Below are positions 34,568-40,676 of a DNA stretch of 40,676 nucleotides, piece after piece. The notes below the pieces were generated by a model that saw only the letters and a program-made list of their open reading frames with translations, ran no database searches and was not told where the DNA came from. Source of the stretch: Sphingomonadales bacterium UBA656. Lineage in GTDB: Bacteria; Pseudomonadota; Alphaproteobacteria; Sphingomonadales; Sphingomonadaceae. The stretch covers positions 1-40,676 of the forward strand of contig DBOC01000013.1 of the NCBI GenBank assembly GCA_002299895.1, read 5' to 3'. Position 1 is the stretch's first letter. The number at the start of each line of letters is the position of its first letter. The position numbers and the translations under genes were made by a program.

Positions 34568-34622
34568 TTTTCCCCGTGTTTCGGTGGAGAAGGCTTCGAC
34601 AAAGGTCGGTGACCAATCTATT

Positions 34623-36389
34623 ATGATGATAATGCCCGACTCCGACAGCCCAGATTTCGCGACCCGCGACCCCGATATGCCCGATGACGCATTGGGCCTG
34701 GGGCTGGATTTGCCCCCAGCTACCAAGCCAGTAGTCGCTGCCGCCGCCCAACCTACTGCGGCGACAGGCGGCGCGGCTTACCGCGTATTGGCACGCAAAT
34801 ATCGGCCACAGACTTTTGCCGAGCTGATCGGGCAAGATGCCATGGTGCAGACTTTGGGCAATGCCATTAAGCGGGACCGGCTGGCGCATGCATTTTTGAT
34901 GACCGGTGTGCGCGGGGTGGGAAAGACCTCTACCGCGCGGTTGATTGCTAAGGCGCTAAACTGCATTGGTGCAGACGGTCAGGGTGGACCAACCATTGAT
35001 CCTTGCGGCACCTGCGAACCTTGCGTTGCTATCGCTGAGGGGCGGCATATTGACGTTATCGAAATGGACGCAGCAAGCCACACGGGCGTTGACGATGTGC
35101 GTGAAATTATTGAGGCGGTGCGCTATTCTGCTGTGTCCGCGCGCTACAAAATTTACATTATCGACGAAGTGCACATGCTTTCGAAGAACGCATTCAATGC
35201 GTTGTTGAAGACATTGGAAGAACCGCCGGGTCATGTTAAATTCCTGTTCGCCACAACGGAGGTGAACAAGGTTCCAATCACCGTATTGTCGCGCTGCCAG
35301 CGTTTCGATTTGAAGCGGATCCCCACCGAGATGCTTTCGGTGCATTTTGCCGAAATTGCCGCCAAGGAAGCCGTTGCGGCCGAAGTGGAGGCACTGACCC
35401 TGATCGCGCAAGCGGCCGAGGGTTCGGTTCGTGACGGCCTATCGATTCTCGACCAGGCCATTGCCCATGCCGATATGGAAGGCGATGGACAGGTCACCGC
35501 CGCGCAGGTGCGCGACATGCTGGGGCTTTCCGACCGTGGCGCCATCCGCCGACTTTTCGGGCTTATCCTTATAGGCGACGCGCAAGCGATGCTGGCGGAG
35601 GCGAAGAACCAGTATGTTTTGGGCGTGGAACCACTGGCGATGTTTGCCGGGCTTTTGTCCGAGGTCCATCGGCTGACACTCGCAAAAGTTGGTGCGCCGC
35701 GTGATGGTGCCTTGGATGCTGAGGCTGCGGCGATGGTAGAGGATCACGCCGACCGTTTATCCTTCCCTGTTTTGCACCGCTTGTGGCAGTTGTTGCTGAA
35801 GGGCCAAGAGGAGGTCGCTCGCGCGTCAGTTCCGCTGGATGCAGCAGATATGGCACTACTGCGTGTGGTTCATGCCGCAACGCTGCCGGACCCGGGTGAA
35901 CTGGCCAAGATGATTGGCGAAGGCGCGTTTACGGCTGCACCGGCGCTTTCTGCGTCGACTACTCCCGCAGCGCATAATGCGTCGCCAACGGCCAATGTAC
36001 AGACATTGATGCCCGCCACTTTCCATGCCTTGCTGGAACGATTGGCGCGGGATGGTTTTGTCAGCCTCGAAATGACCCTGCGCGATGTGATGCGTATCGT
36101 GGATTACGCGCCACCTCATCTGGCTTATCAATTGGCGGGGCCCGTTGCCCCGAACTTCGTGTCGGAATTGCGCGATGCCTTGGCTAAGGTCACAGGAACA
36201 CGCTGGGACGTTGAGGAGCGCGCCGGCGACGCGCAGCCAAGCTTGCTTGAGCAAGAGCAAGCAGCGGCTGAAGCGGATAAACGCATTATATTGGAGTCAC
36301 CTTTGGTCAAAGCGGCTTTCGCCGCGTTTCCAGAGGCGGAGCTGCTCGACAGCGACGAGAATGACATGAAATGGAGCAAAAGCGCATGA
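34623..36389 (+). CDS. dnaX: DNA polymerase III subunits gamma/tau
   Basis: A 588-residue clamp-loader ATPase. The start is placed at 34623, after the SRP RNA; ATG codons at 34626 and 34632 are alternatives, and none has a strong ribosome site. A variable acidic/Ala-rich start precedes YRVLARKYRPQTFAELIGQD. Walker A is GVRGVGKT (95-102). Zinc cysteines are C114, C128, C131 and C134. The DExH box is IIDEVHMLS, and sensor/arginine-finger motifs appear in LFATTEVNKVPITVLSRCQ. The tau-like C-terminal part (about 400-588) is present. No A-rich slippery site is seen, so a frameshifted gamma form is not predicted. It overlaps the YbaB gene by four bases. Confidence 0.96.
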   Translation: MMIMPDSDSPDFATRDPDMPDDALGLGLDLPPATKPVVAAAAQPTAATGGAAYRVLARKYRPQTFAELIGQDAMVQTLGNAIKRDRLAHAFLMTGVRGVGKTSTARLIAKALNCIGADGQGGPTIDPCGTCEPCVAIAEGRHIDVIEMDAASHTGVDDVREIIEAVRYSAVSARYKIYIIDEVHMLSKNAFNALLKTLEEPPGHVKFLFATTEVNKVPITVLSRCQRFDLKRIPTEMLSVHFAEIAAKEAVAAEVEALTLIAQAAEGSVRDGLSILDQAIAHADMEGDGQVTAAQVRDMLGLSDRGAIRRLFGLILIGDAQAMLAEAKNQYVLGVEPLAMFAGLLSEVHRLTLAKVGAPRDGALDAEAAAMVEDHADRLSFPVLHRLWQLLLKGQEEVARASVPLDAADMALLRVVHAATLPDPGELAKMIGEGAFTAAPALSASTTPAAHNASPTANVQTLMPATFHALLERLARDGFVSLEMTLRDVMRIVDYAPPHLAYQLAGPVAPNFVSELRDALAKVTGTRWDVEERAGDAQPSLLEQEQAAAEADKRIILESPLVKAAFAAFPEAELLDSDENDMKWSKSA

Positions 36390-36721
36390 AAAGCATGGAA
36401 GAGATGATTAAGGCCGCGCAGGAAGCCGCCCAAAACATCCAACAGCAGATGGAACAAGCGCAGGCGACACTCGACACTATTCAAGTGGAGGGCGTTTCCG
36501 GAGGTGGACTTGTGAAAGTCCGCGCGACTGCAAAAGGCCGGATTTTGAACGTTGCACTGGATGATAGCCTCATCGTGCCAGCCGACAAAGGGATGCTCGA
36601 AGACCTTATTACCGCCGCTTTCAACGATGCCCGTGAAAAGGCGGATGCCGCCAGCAACGCCGAAATGGGTAAGATGTCCAGCGGCTTGCCACTGCCTCCC
36701 GGGTTCAAGCTACCCTTTTGA
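36386..36721 (+). CDS. ybaB: YbaB/EbfC-family nucleoid-associated protein
   Basis: A 111-residue small DNA-binding protein. The ATG at 36386 sits in an ATGA overlap with dnaX, with GGAG nine bases upstream; ATG codons at 36371 and 36395 are less likely. An N-terminal amphipathic helix (MEEMIKAAQEAAQNIQQQME) is followed by the family core VEGVSGGGLVKVRATAKGRI and a C-terminal SSGLPLPPGFKLPF. The dnaX-ybaB pairing is widespread, often with recR next; recR is absent here. Confidence 0.92.
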   Translation: MKSMEEMIKAAQEAAQNIQQQMEQAQATLDTIQVEGVSGGGLVKVRATAKGRILNVALDDSLIVPADKGMLEDLITAAFNDAREKADAASNAEMGKMSSGLPLPPGFKLPF

Positions 36722-36794
36722 CAAGGTCAATGGCGGTAATGGCCTAAATCTCCTCGGTTTTCCCCAGTTAAATGCGTGCAAGTGATGCACATGC

Positions 36795-36822
36795 ATTGAA
36801 AGCGTGCGCAAAGCACTCATAT
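36795..36822 (+). promoter_or_regulatory. heat-shock-like (sigma32) promoter of lon
   Basis: ATTGAAA (36795-36801) and CTCATAT (36816-36822) fit the alphaproteobacterial RpoH pattern CTTG-N17-CYTATnT with few mismatches: ATTG is followed by exactly 17 bases before CTCATAT. It lies about 50 bases before the lon start. Lon is a classic RpoH target. Confidence 0.5.
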
Positions 36823-36874
36823 TGAGGGGGAACAGGTGTGCTGCCGTTTTGGGTAGCCGCCAATTGGAGTATCT

Positions 36875-39274
36875 ATGGACCTGAACCTTCCATTATTGCC
36901 GTTGCGCGACATTGTTGTTTTCCCAGGCATGGTTGTGCCGTTGTTTGTCGGACGCGACAAATCTGTGGTTGCGCTTGAAAAGGCGATGGCAGCCAACAAA
37001 GAAATTTTCCTTGTGGCGCAGCTTGATCCTGCCGAGGATGACCCTGACAAGGATGATCTGTACACTATCGGTGTTACTGCGACGATCATGCAGTTGTTGA
37101 AGCTGCCCGACGGCACCGTGCGCGTGCTGGTCGAGGGCAAGCAGCGGGCAGAATTGCGCGACCTTGTCGACCGCGGTAGCGATTTTGTTGAAGCCAATAT
37201 CAGCCTTATTGCTGAAACAAATGTCGAAGGTCCGGAGGCCACTGCGTTAATGCGCTCGGTGAACGAGCAATTTGAGAGCTATTCGAAGCTGAATAAGAAA
37301 ATTACCGCCGAAACGGCGGTGCAACTGACCGAGATAGAAACGCCGTCTGCGCTTGCCGATGCGGTGGCGGCGAACATACAATTAAAAGTGTCGGATAAGC
37401 AGTCCTTATTGGTCGAAGCCAATCCTTTACGCCGCCTCGAAATGGTATTTGCCTTTATGGAAGGTGAGCTTGGCGTTTTGCAGGTTGAAAAGAAAATCCG
37501 CGGCCGCGTGAAGCGGCAGATGGAGAAGACACAGCGCGAATATTATCTGAATGAGCAGATGAAGGCTATTCAGCGCGAGCTTGGAAATGATGATGGTGAG
37601 GGCGGTGACGAAGTTGCCGAGCTTCAATCCAAGATCGATACCATGAAGCTGTCCAAGGAAGCCAAGGCCAAGGCTAATGCGGAATTGAAAAAGCTGCGCG
37701 GTATGGCGCCGATGTCAGCAGAGGCGACAGTGATCCGTAACTATCTCGATACCTTGTTGGGAATTCCGTGGGGTAAAAGGTCAAAGCTCAAGCGGGATAT
37801 CGCTAAGGCGCAGGATATACTGGATGCGGACCATTTTGCGCTGGAGAAGGTGAAGGACCGGATCATCGAATATCTGGCGGTGCAAGCCCGCACCAACAAG
37901 TTGAAGGGGCCAATATTATGCCTCGTCGGTCCTCCCGGCGTGGGCAAGACGTCGTTGGGCAAATCGATTGCCAAGGCCACGGGGCGTGAATTCATCCGCC
38001 AATCTTTGGGCGGCGTGCGTGATGAAGCGGAAATTCGAGGGCACCGTCGGACCTATATCGGTTCAATGCCCGGTAAAGTTGCTGCAAATCTGAAAAAGGC
38101 GGGGACAATGAACCCGTTGTTCCTGCTCGACGAAATTGACAAGCTTGGCCAGGACTTCCGCGGCGACCCCGCGTCGGCTTTGCTCGAAGTTCTCGACCCG
38201 GAACAGAACAACAAATTCAACGACCATTATCTCGAAATCGATCTTGATTTGTCGGACGTTATGTTTGTGACGACCGCAAACAGCTTAAACTTGCCGCAAG
38301 CCTTGTTAGATCGCATGGAGATCATCCGTCTGGAAGGCTATACCGAGGACGAAAAGCTTGAGATTGCCAAGCGGCATTTGATTGAAAAGCAAATCGAAGC
38401 CCATGGTTTGAAGAAAGATGAGTTTTCGATCAGCGACGAAGCAATGCGTGACGTCATCCGTTATTACACGCGTGAAGCGGGTGTGCGGACTTTGGAGCGC
38501 GAAATTGCAAAGCTTGCACGCAAGGCGCTGCGCCGCATCTTGGAGGGCAAAGACACAAGCATTGCCATTACGCCGGAAAATCTGGCGGATTTTTCGGGTG
38601 TTCGCAAATATCGCCATGATATGGGCGAGGAAGAAAATCAGATTGGTGCCGTTACGGGCCTAGCTTGGACAGAAGTCGGCGGCGAATTGCTCACCATCGA
38701 GGCAGTTACGGTGCCCGGTAAGGGGCAGATCAAAACAACCGGTAAGCTCGGCGAGGTTATGAGCGAATCTATTCAGGCTGCCTTGAGCTATGTGAAGGCG
38801 CGCGCGCCGAGCTATGGCATTAAGCCGAGCCTTTTTGCCCGCAAGGATGTCCATATTCACCTTCCCGAAGGCGCTGTGCCAAAAGATGGACCGTCGGCGG
38901 GTATCGGTATGGTCACATGCATCGTATCAACCCTGACGGGTATTGCGGTGCACCGCGATGTGGCAATGACCGGCGAAGTGACTTTGCGTGGTCGGGTGCT
39001 TCCTATTGGCGGCTTGAAGGAAAAATTGCTGGCGGCATTGCGCGGCGGGATCAAAACTGTTCTCATTCCGCAAGAGAATGAGAAGGACCTCGCGGATATT
39101 CCAGCAAATATTAAAAATGGTCTGGAAATCATTCCCGTCAGCCATGTGGACCAAGTTTTGGCCCGTGCACTTGTGGCGCCCTTGGTCGCTGTTGAGTGGA
39201 CCGAAGCCGATGATCTGGCGGCGGCATTGGCGGCGGGAATCAGCGGAGAAAATGGGGCTTCTGTGACACATTAA
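36875..39274 (+). CDS. lon: ATP-dependent Lon protease
   Basis: A 799-residue cytoplasmic AAA+ protease that degrades misfolded and selected regulatory proteins. The N-terminal substrate domain starts LPLLPLRDIVVFPGMVVPLF. A long coiled coil lies near 190-260 (KRQMEKTQREYYLNEQMKAI). Walker A is GPPGVGKT (352-359) and Walker B includes FLLDEID. The Ser/Lys dyad is S674 in PKDGPSAG and K717 in GGLKEK, spaced as in E. coli. The length is normal. It is monocistronic, behind a heat-shock-like promoter and before a terminator. Confidence 0.98.
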   Translation: MDLNLPLLPLRDIVVFPGMVVPLFVGRDKSVVALEKAMAANKEIFLVAQLDPAEDDPDKDDLYTIGVTATIMQLLKLPDGTVRVLVEGKQRAELRDLVDRGSDFVEANISLIAETNVEGPEATALMRSVNEQFESYSKLNKKITAETAVQLTEIETPSALADAVAANIQLKVSDKQSLLVEANPLRRLEMVFAFMEGELGVLQVEKKIRGRVKRQMEKTQREYYLNEQMKAIQRELGNDDGEGGDEVAELQSKIDTMKLSKEAKAKANAELKKLRGMAPMSAEATVIRNYLDTLLGIPWGKRSKLKRDIAKAQDILDADHFALEKVKDRIIEYLAVQARTNKLKGPILCLVGPPGVGKTSLGKSIAKATGREFIRQSLGGVRDEAEIRGHRRTYIGSMPGKVAANLKKAGTMNPLFLLDEIDKLGQDFRGDPASALLEVLDPEQNNKFNDHYLEIDLDLSDVMFVTTANSLNLPQALLDRMEIIRLEGYTEDEKLEIAKRHLIEKQIEAHGLKKDEFSISDEAMRDVIRYYTREAGVRTLEREIAKLARKALRRILEGKDTSIAITPENLADFSGVRKYRHDMGEEENQIGAVTGLAWTEVGGELLTIEAVTVPGKGQIKTTGKLGEVMSESIQAALSYVKARAPSYGIKPSLFARKDVHIHLPEGAVPKDGPSAGIGMVTCIVSTLTGIAVHRDVAMTGEVTLRGRVLPIGGLKEKLLAALRGGIKTVLIPQENEKDLADIPANIKNGLEIIPVSHVDQVLARALVAPLVAVEWTEADDLAAALAAGISGENGASVTH

Positions 39275-39281
39275 ATCGGTG

Positions 39282-39326
39282 CGTTCTGCCTTTAGGGGTA
39301 TCTAATAGGCAGGACGTGCGGTTTTT
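39282..39326 (+). terminator. terminator after lon
   Basis: CGTTCTGCCT (39282-39291) pairs with AGGCAGGACG (39307-39316) with one G-U pair around a 15-base loop. The stem can extend by a few wobble pairs. GGTTTTT follows. Confidence 0.7.
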
Positions 39327-39360
39327 CACAGAAAATGACGGTTTTAGGCCGATATTTCCT

Positions 39361-39388
39361 TTGACAGTGTCAACAATCTCCTCATTAT
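39361..39388 (+). promoter_or_regulatory. promoter of the HU gene with a 13-bp palindrome on the -35
   Basis: TTGACA (39361-39366), 16 bases, CATTAT (39383-39388). TTGACAGTGTCAA (39361-39373) is a perfect inverted repeat around a central G and could be an operator. The transcript would have a leader of about 70 bases. Confidence 0.55.
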
Positions 39389-39462
39389 CCGCAAACCGGC
39401 TTGGGCCGCGACTCAATTTAGCGATAAGTGAGTCTCATATAATTTTTAGAGGGGGTTCCCAC

Positions 39463-39735
39463 ATGAACAAGCAAGATCTCGTCAGTGCAGTAGCTGAAGC
39501 TAGCGGTTTGACCAAGGCTGACGCTGGCAAAGCTGTTGAAGCAACATTTGAAGCTATCACTGGCGCACTGAAGAGCGGCGGCGAAGTGCGTCTCGTCGGT
39601 TTCGGTACTTTTGGTGTTGCAAAGCGTAAAGCATCGACCGGCCGTAACCCACGCACCGGTGAGCCAATGACCATCAAGGCATCGACTCAGCCAAAGTTCA
39701 AAGCTGGCAAGGCGCTCAAGGACGCTGTCAACTAA
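39463..39735 (+). CDS. hup: DNA-binding protein HU
   Basis: A 90-residue HU-type histone-like protein, the standard family length. The start at 39463 has GAGGGGG upstream; the longer frame from 39316 runs through the promoter. The sequence begins MNKQDLVSAVAEASGLTKAD and contains VRLVGFGTFGVAKRKASTGR, with the RNPRTG DNA-intercalating arm. HU compacts and bends DNA as a dimer. It is monocistronic, with a clear promoter and terminator, and follows lon as in many proteobacteria. Confidence 0.98.
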   Translation: MNKQDLVSAVAEASGLTKADAGKAVEATFEAITGALKSGGEVRLVGFGTFGVAKRKASTGRNPRTGEPMTIKASTQPKFKAGKALKDAVN

Positions 39736-39756
39736 GACACACGCCAAGAAATTGGT

Positions 39757-39790
39757 AAAAAGGGCGGAGCGAAAGCACCCGCCCTTTTTT
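39757..39790 (+). terminator. strong terminator after the HU gene
   Basis: AAAAAGGGCGG (39757-39767) pairs with CCGCCCTTTTT (39779-39789), an 11-bp stem ending in a T-run. It is 21 bases after the stop codon. Confidence 0.92.
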
Positions 39791-39844
39791 GTTTTAGGTT
39801 AGGGTAGGGGAGCTATAGCTTTCGCCGCCATGCGCCCATCATGA

Positions 39845-39876
39845 GCGCAAAAAAAAAGTGCCCGCATTGCGGGCAC
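39845..39876 (-). terminator. terminator of the small minus-strand membrane-protein gene
   Basis: GTGCCCGC (39858-39865) pairs perfectly with GCGGGCAC (39869-39876), loop ATT. On the minus strand nine T residues follow. It supports the small gene at 39951-40190 as a real transcription unit. Confidence 0.9.
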
Positions 39877-39950
39877 CGATACCGTTCACAGTAAAACTAG
39901 ATTCATTTCATAGCGATTGGCGTCTACGCCTAGTCGTGCTGAGCGCTTTT

Positions 39951-40190
39951 TTAAGCCGCTAAGCGGTCACTGCTTTGAACACGCGCTGCGCTTGGAAAGG
40001 CGATGATCGTTGCAGGTGCCAAGCGCCGCATGTCGCCCAAGATGATCCGCCGCTCCCGCTGCATCGCTGGCGCAAATTCCATATCGATAACTTCTCGGAT
40101 ACGCGGCATGGCGTTTCGCATGGATAAAGTGATCACGCCAATGGACGCACCCAGGGCAGTGAGGAAGAGAAGCGAAGCGATAATTGTCAT
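39951..40190 (-). CDS. small single-span membrane protein, candidate SOS-induced
   Basis: A 79-residue protein that I do not recognise from a named family. One hydrophobic helix lies near residues 2-24 (IIASLLFLTALGASIGVITL), followed by a basic/amphipathic segment (RNAMPRIREVIDMEF, then RERRIILGDMRR) and an Ala-rich tail. The likely topology is one N-terminal span with the rest in the cytoplasm. It is supported as real by an AAGGA ribosome site 7 bases before the ATG, a strong terminator 75 bases past its end, and a promoter with TTGACA upstream. That promoter overlaps a GTTC-N7-GTTC LexA-type box. Small SOS-induced membrane proteins in alphaproteobacteria (SidA and DidA in Caulobacter) block cell division, but no sequence kinship is claimed. 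Confidence 0.7.
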   Translation of the reverse strand: MTIIASLLFLTALGASIGVITLSMRNAMPRIREVIDMEFAPAMQRERRIILGDMRRLAPATIIAFPSAARVQSSDRLAA

Positions 40191-40208
40191 GGCACTATCC
40201 TTGTTGAT

Positions 40209-40230
40209 CTCCGCCCCAAATTGGGCGGAG
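40209..40230 (-). other. hairpin in the leader of the small membrane-protein gene
   Basis: CTCCGCCC (40209-40216) and GGGCGGAG (40223-40230) form a perfect 8-bp stem with a 6-base loop. On the minus strand it ends a few bases before the AAGGA ribosome site. It could influence translation or mRNA stability. No T-run follows on either strand. Confidence 0.55.
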
Positions 40231-40264
40231 TGTTGATTCGGTTTTACACCGGATTTGCGTCTTT

Positions 40265-40290
40265 GTTCACTATTTGTTCTTTCATGTCAA
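40265..40290 (-). promoter_or_regulatory. promoter overlapped by an alphaproteobacterial LexA (SOS) box
   Basis: GTTC (40265-40268), seven bases, GTTC (40276-40279) is the core of the alphaproteobacterial LexA site. On the minus strand it reads GAAC-N7-GAAC and begins five bases after a consensus TTGACA (40290-40285), so a bound repressor would cover the spacer and -10. The -10 itself is weak (around AACAAA). Chance copies of this 8-base pattern are expected about once per 40 kb, so position is the main support. Confidence 0.5.
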
Positions 40291-40501
40291 GCGGTATTTC
40301 GCAAATAGAACATCGAGGGATAAATTGGGGGATGAACTGTGGATAACTTTGTCCAAAACAAATGGCTAAAACTGTGCGCGTATAGTTGTAGAGAGTTTCA
40401 ACCTTGGCACTCCAATTTCTGCTAGCCCCATATGCAAATAGAGGTGCACCTGTTGTTAATACCGCAATGTGCGCTTTAGGCGGTTAACAGCCCATTGGTG
40501 C
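40291..40501. other. non-coding region between the small membrane gene and rpsB promoter
   Basis: No gene is seen. The stretch is rich in A+T up to about 40440. It contains one perfect DnaA box, TGTGGATAA (40338-40346; TTATCCACA on the minus strand). The neighbouring bases show no second box cluster, so an origin is unlikely. Confidence 0.45.
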
Positions 40502-40528
40502 TTGACGAATCCTCTCACCAACTATAAC
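40502..40528 (+). promoter_or_regulatory. promoter of rpsB
   Basis: TTGACG (40502-40507), 15 bases, TATAAC (40523-40528), followed by the GC-rich stretch GGCCCCC. A short spacer and a GC-rich discriminator are features of stringently controlled ribosomal promoters. Confidence 0.5.
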
Positions 40529-40534
40529 GGCCCC

Positions 40535-40631
40535 CTCATTCCACATGGGAAGCGCACATACCGGTGCTGATCTGTGTCTTTCAGGCATGAGTGAAGTTCT
40601 AGTTTCCCAGAGGCTCAACCGGAAGGAGAAG
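40535..40631 (+). promoter_or_regulatory. structured rpsB leader
   Basis: The roughly 100-base leader can fold: TGGGAA (40546-40551) pairs with TTCCCA (40604-40609) and encloses smaller dyads such as CTGA/TCAG. Ribosomal protein S2 is known to repress its own leader in several proteobacteria. Whether this is the same structure is not shown. Confidence 0.35.
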
Positions 40632-40635
40632 TACC

Positions 40636-40676
40636 ATGGCGGCACCTGTCGTTACCATGCAGCAATTGCTTGAAGC
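40636..40676 (+). CDS. rpsB: 30S ribosomal protein S2, 5' end only
   Basis: The window ends 41 bases into this gene. The visible 13 residues, MAAPVVTMQQLLE, match the usual start of alphaproteobacterial S2. GGAAGGAGAAG supplies a strong ribosome site. The call rests on this short match, the promoter and the leader. Confidence 0.85.
   Translation, partial: MAAPVVTMQQLLE

Noticed and set aside
34623..36389. Programmed frameshift in dnaX producing a gamma form.
   Set aside because: I see no A-AAA-AAG type slippery run or downstream hairpin in the reading frame.
40291..40501. A replication origin around the DnaA box.
   Set aside because: Only one good box, no AT-rich repeat array, and none of the genes usually next to alphaproteobacterial origins.

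Overview
The window looks like a chromosomal segment of a sphingomonad (Alphaproteobacteria, Sphingomonadales) of moderate G+C, perhaps close to Sphingorhabdus. The grounds are the start of ribosomal protein S2 at the right edge, an SRP RNA directly in front of dnaX followed by a YbaB gene, two large TonB-dependent receptors, a complete type II secretion operon with its own prepilin peptidase, a TorF-family porin, and an alphaproteobacterial GTTC-N7-GTTC (LexA-type) site. The assignment rests on recognising families, not on a search. I see no transposase, integrase, CRISPR array, tRNA or rRNA.

Left part (1-22900): this reads as a phosphate-starvation island. On the minus strand lie a glycosyltransferase and a metallophosphoesterase that fit the Agt/PlcP membrane-lipid remodelling pair, then a secreted phosphodiesterase coupled to a TonB-dependent receptor. 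On the plus strand follow a small exported repeat protein, a surface lipoprotein with a second TonB-dependent receptor, and the 13-gene type II secretion cluster gspC-N plus prepilin peptidase (11167-22900). Pho-box-like direct repeats (7-bp half-sites every 11 bp) stand before plcP-agt, between the divergent receptor and repeat-protein genes, and before gspC. Together they suggest one PhoB-controlled programme: replace phospholipids by glycolipids, cleave phosphate esters outside the cytoplasm, import products through TonB receptors, and secrete proteins by type II secretion. The lipoprotein/receptor pair lies inside the island but shows no clear Pho box.

Middle part (22901-34384): carbon and nitrogen metabolism. 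Acetyl-CoA synthetase faces a LacI-family regulator; an 11-bp motif is shared by the upstream regions of both. Alanine dehydrogenase is divergent from an Lrp/AsnC regulator, its probable controller. A TorF-family porin precedes a tight four-gene operon with two gamma-glutamylamide-synthetase-type glutamine synthetases, an FAD amine oxidase of the PuuB type and a class III aminotransferase; it probably consumes an amine, but no aldehyde dehydrogenase, hydrolase or transporter is present here.

Right part (34385-40676): housekeeping genes. SRP RNA, dnaX, a YbaB/EbfC protein, Lon protease behind a heat-shock-like promoter, and the HU protein with a strong terminator. A minus-strand 79-residue membrane protein then lies behind a promoter that overlaps a LexA-type box, which makes it a candidate SOS-induced small membrane protein. 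The window ends 41 bases into rpsB, after a structured leader. Most genes have clear starts; several could be moved downstream of the longest possible reading frame on the basis of ribosome-binding sites, signal peptides, terminators or the SRP RNA.
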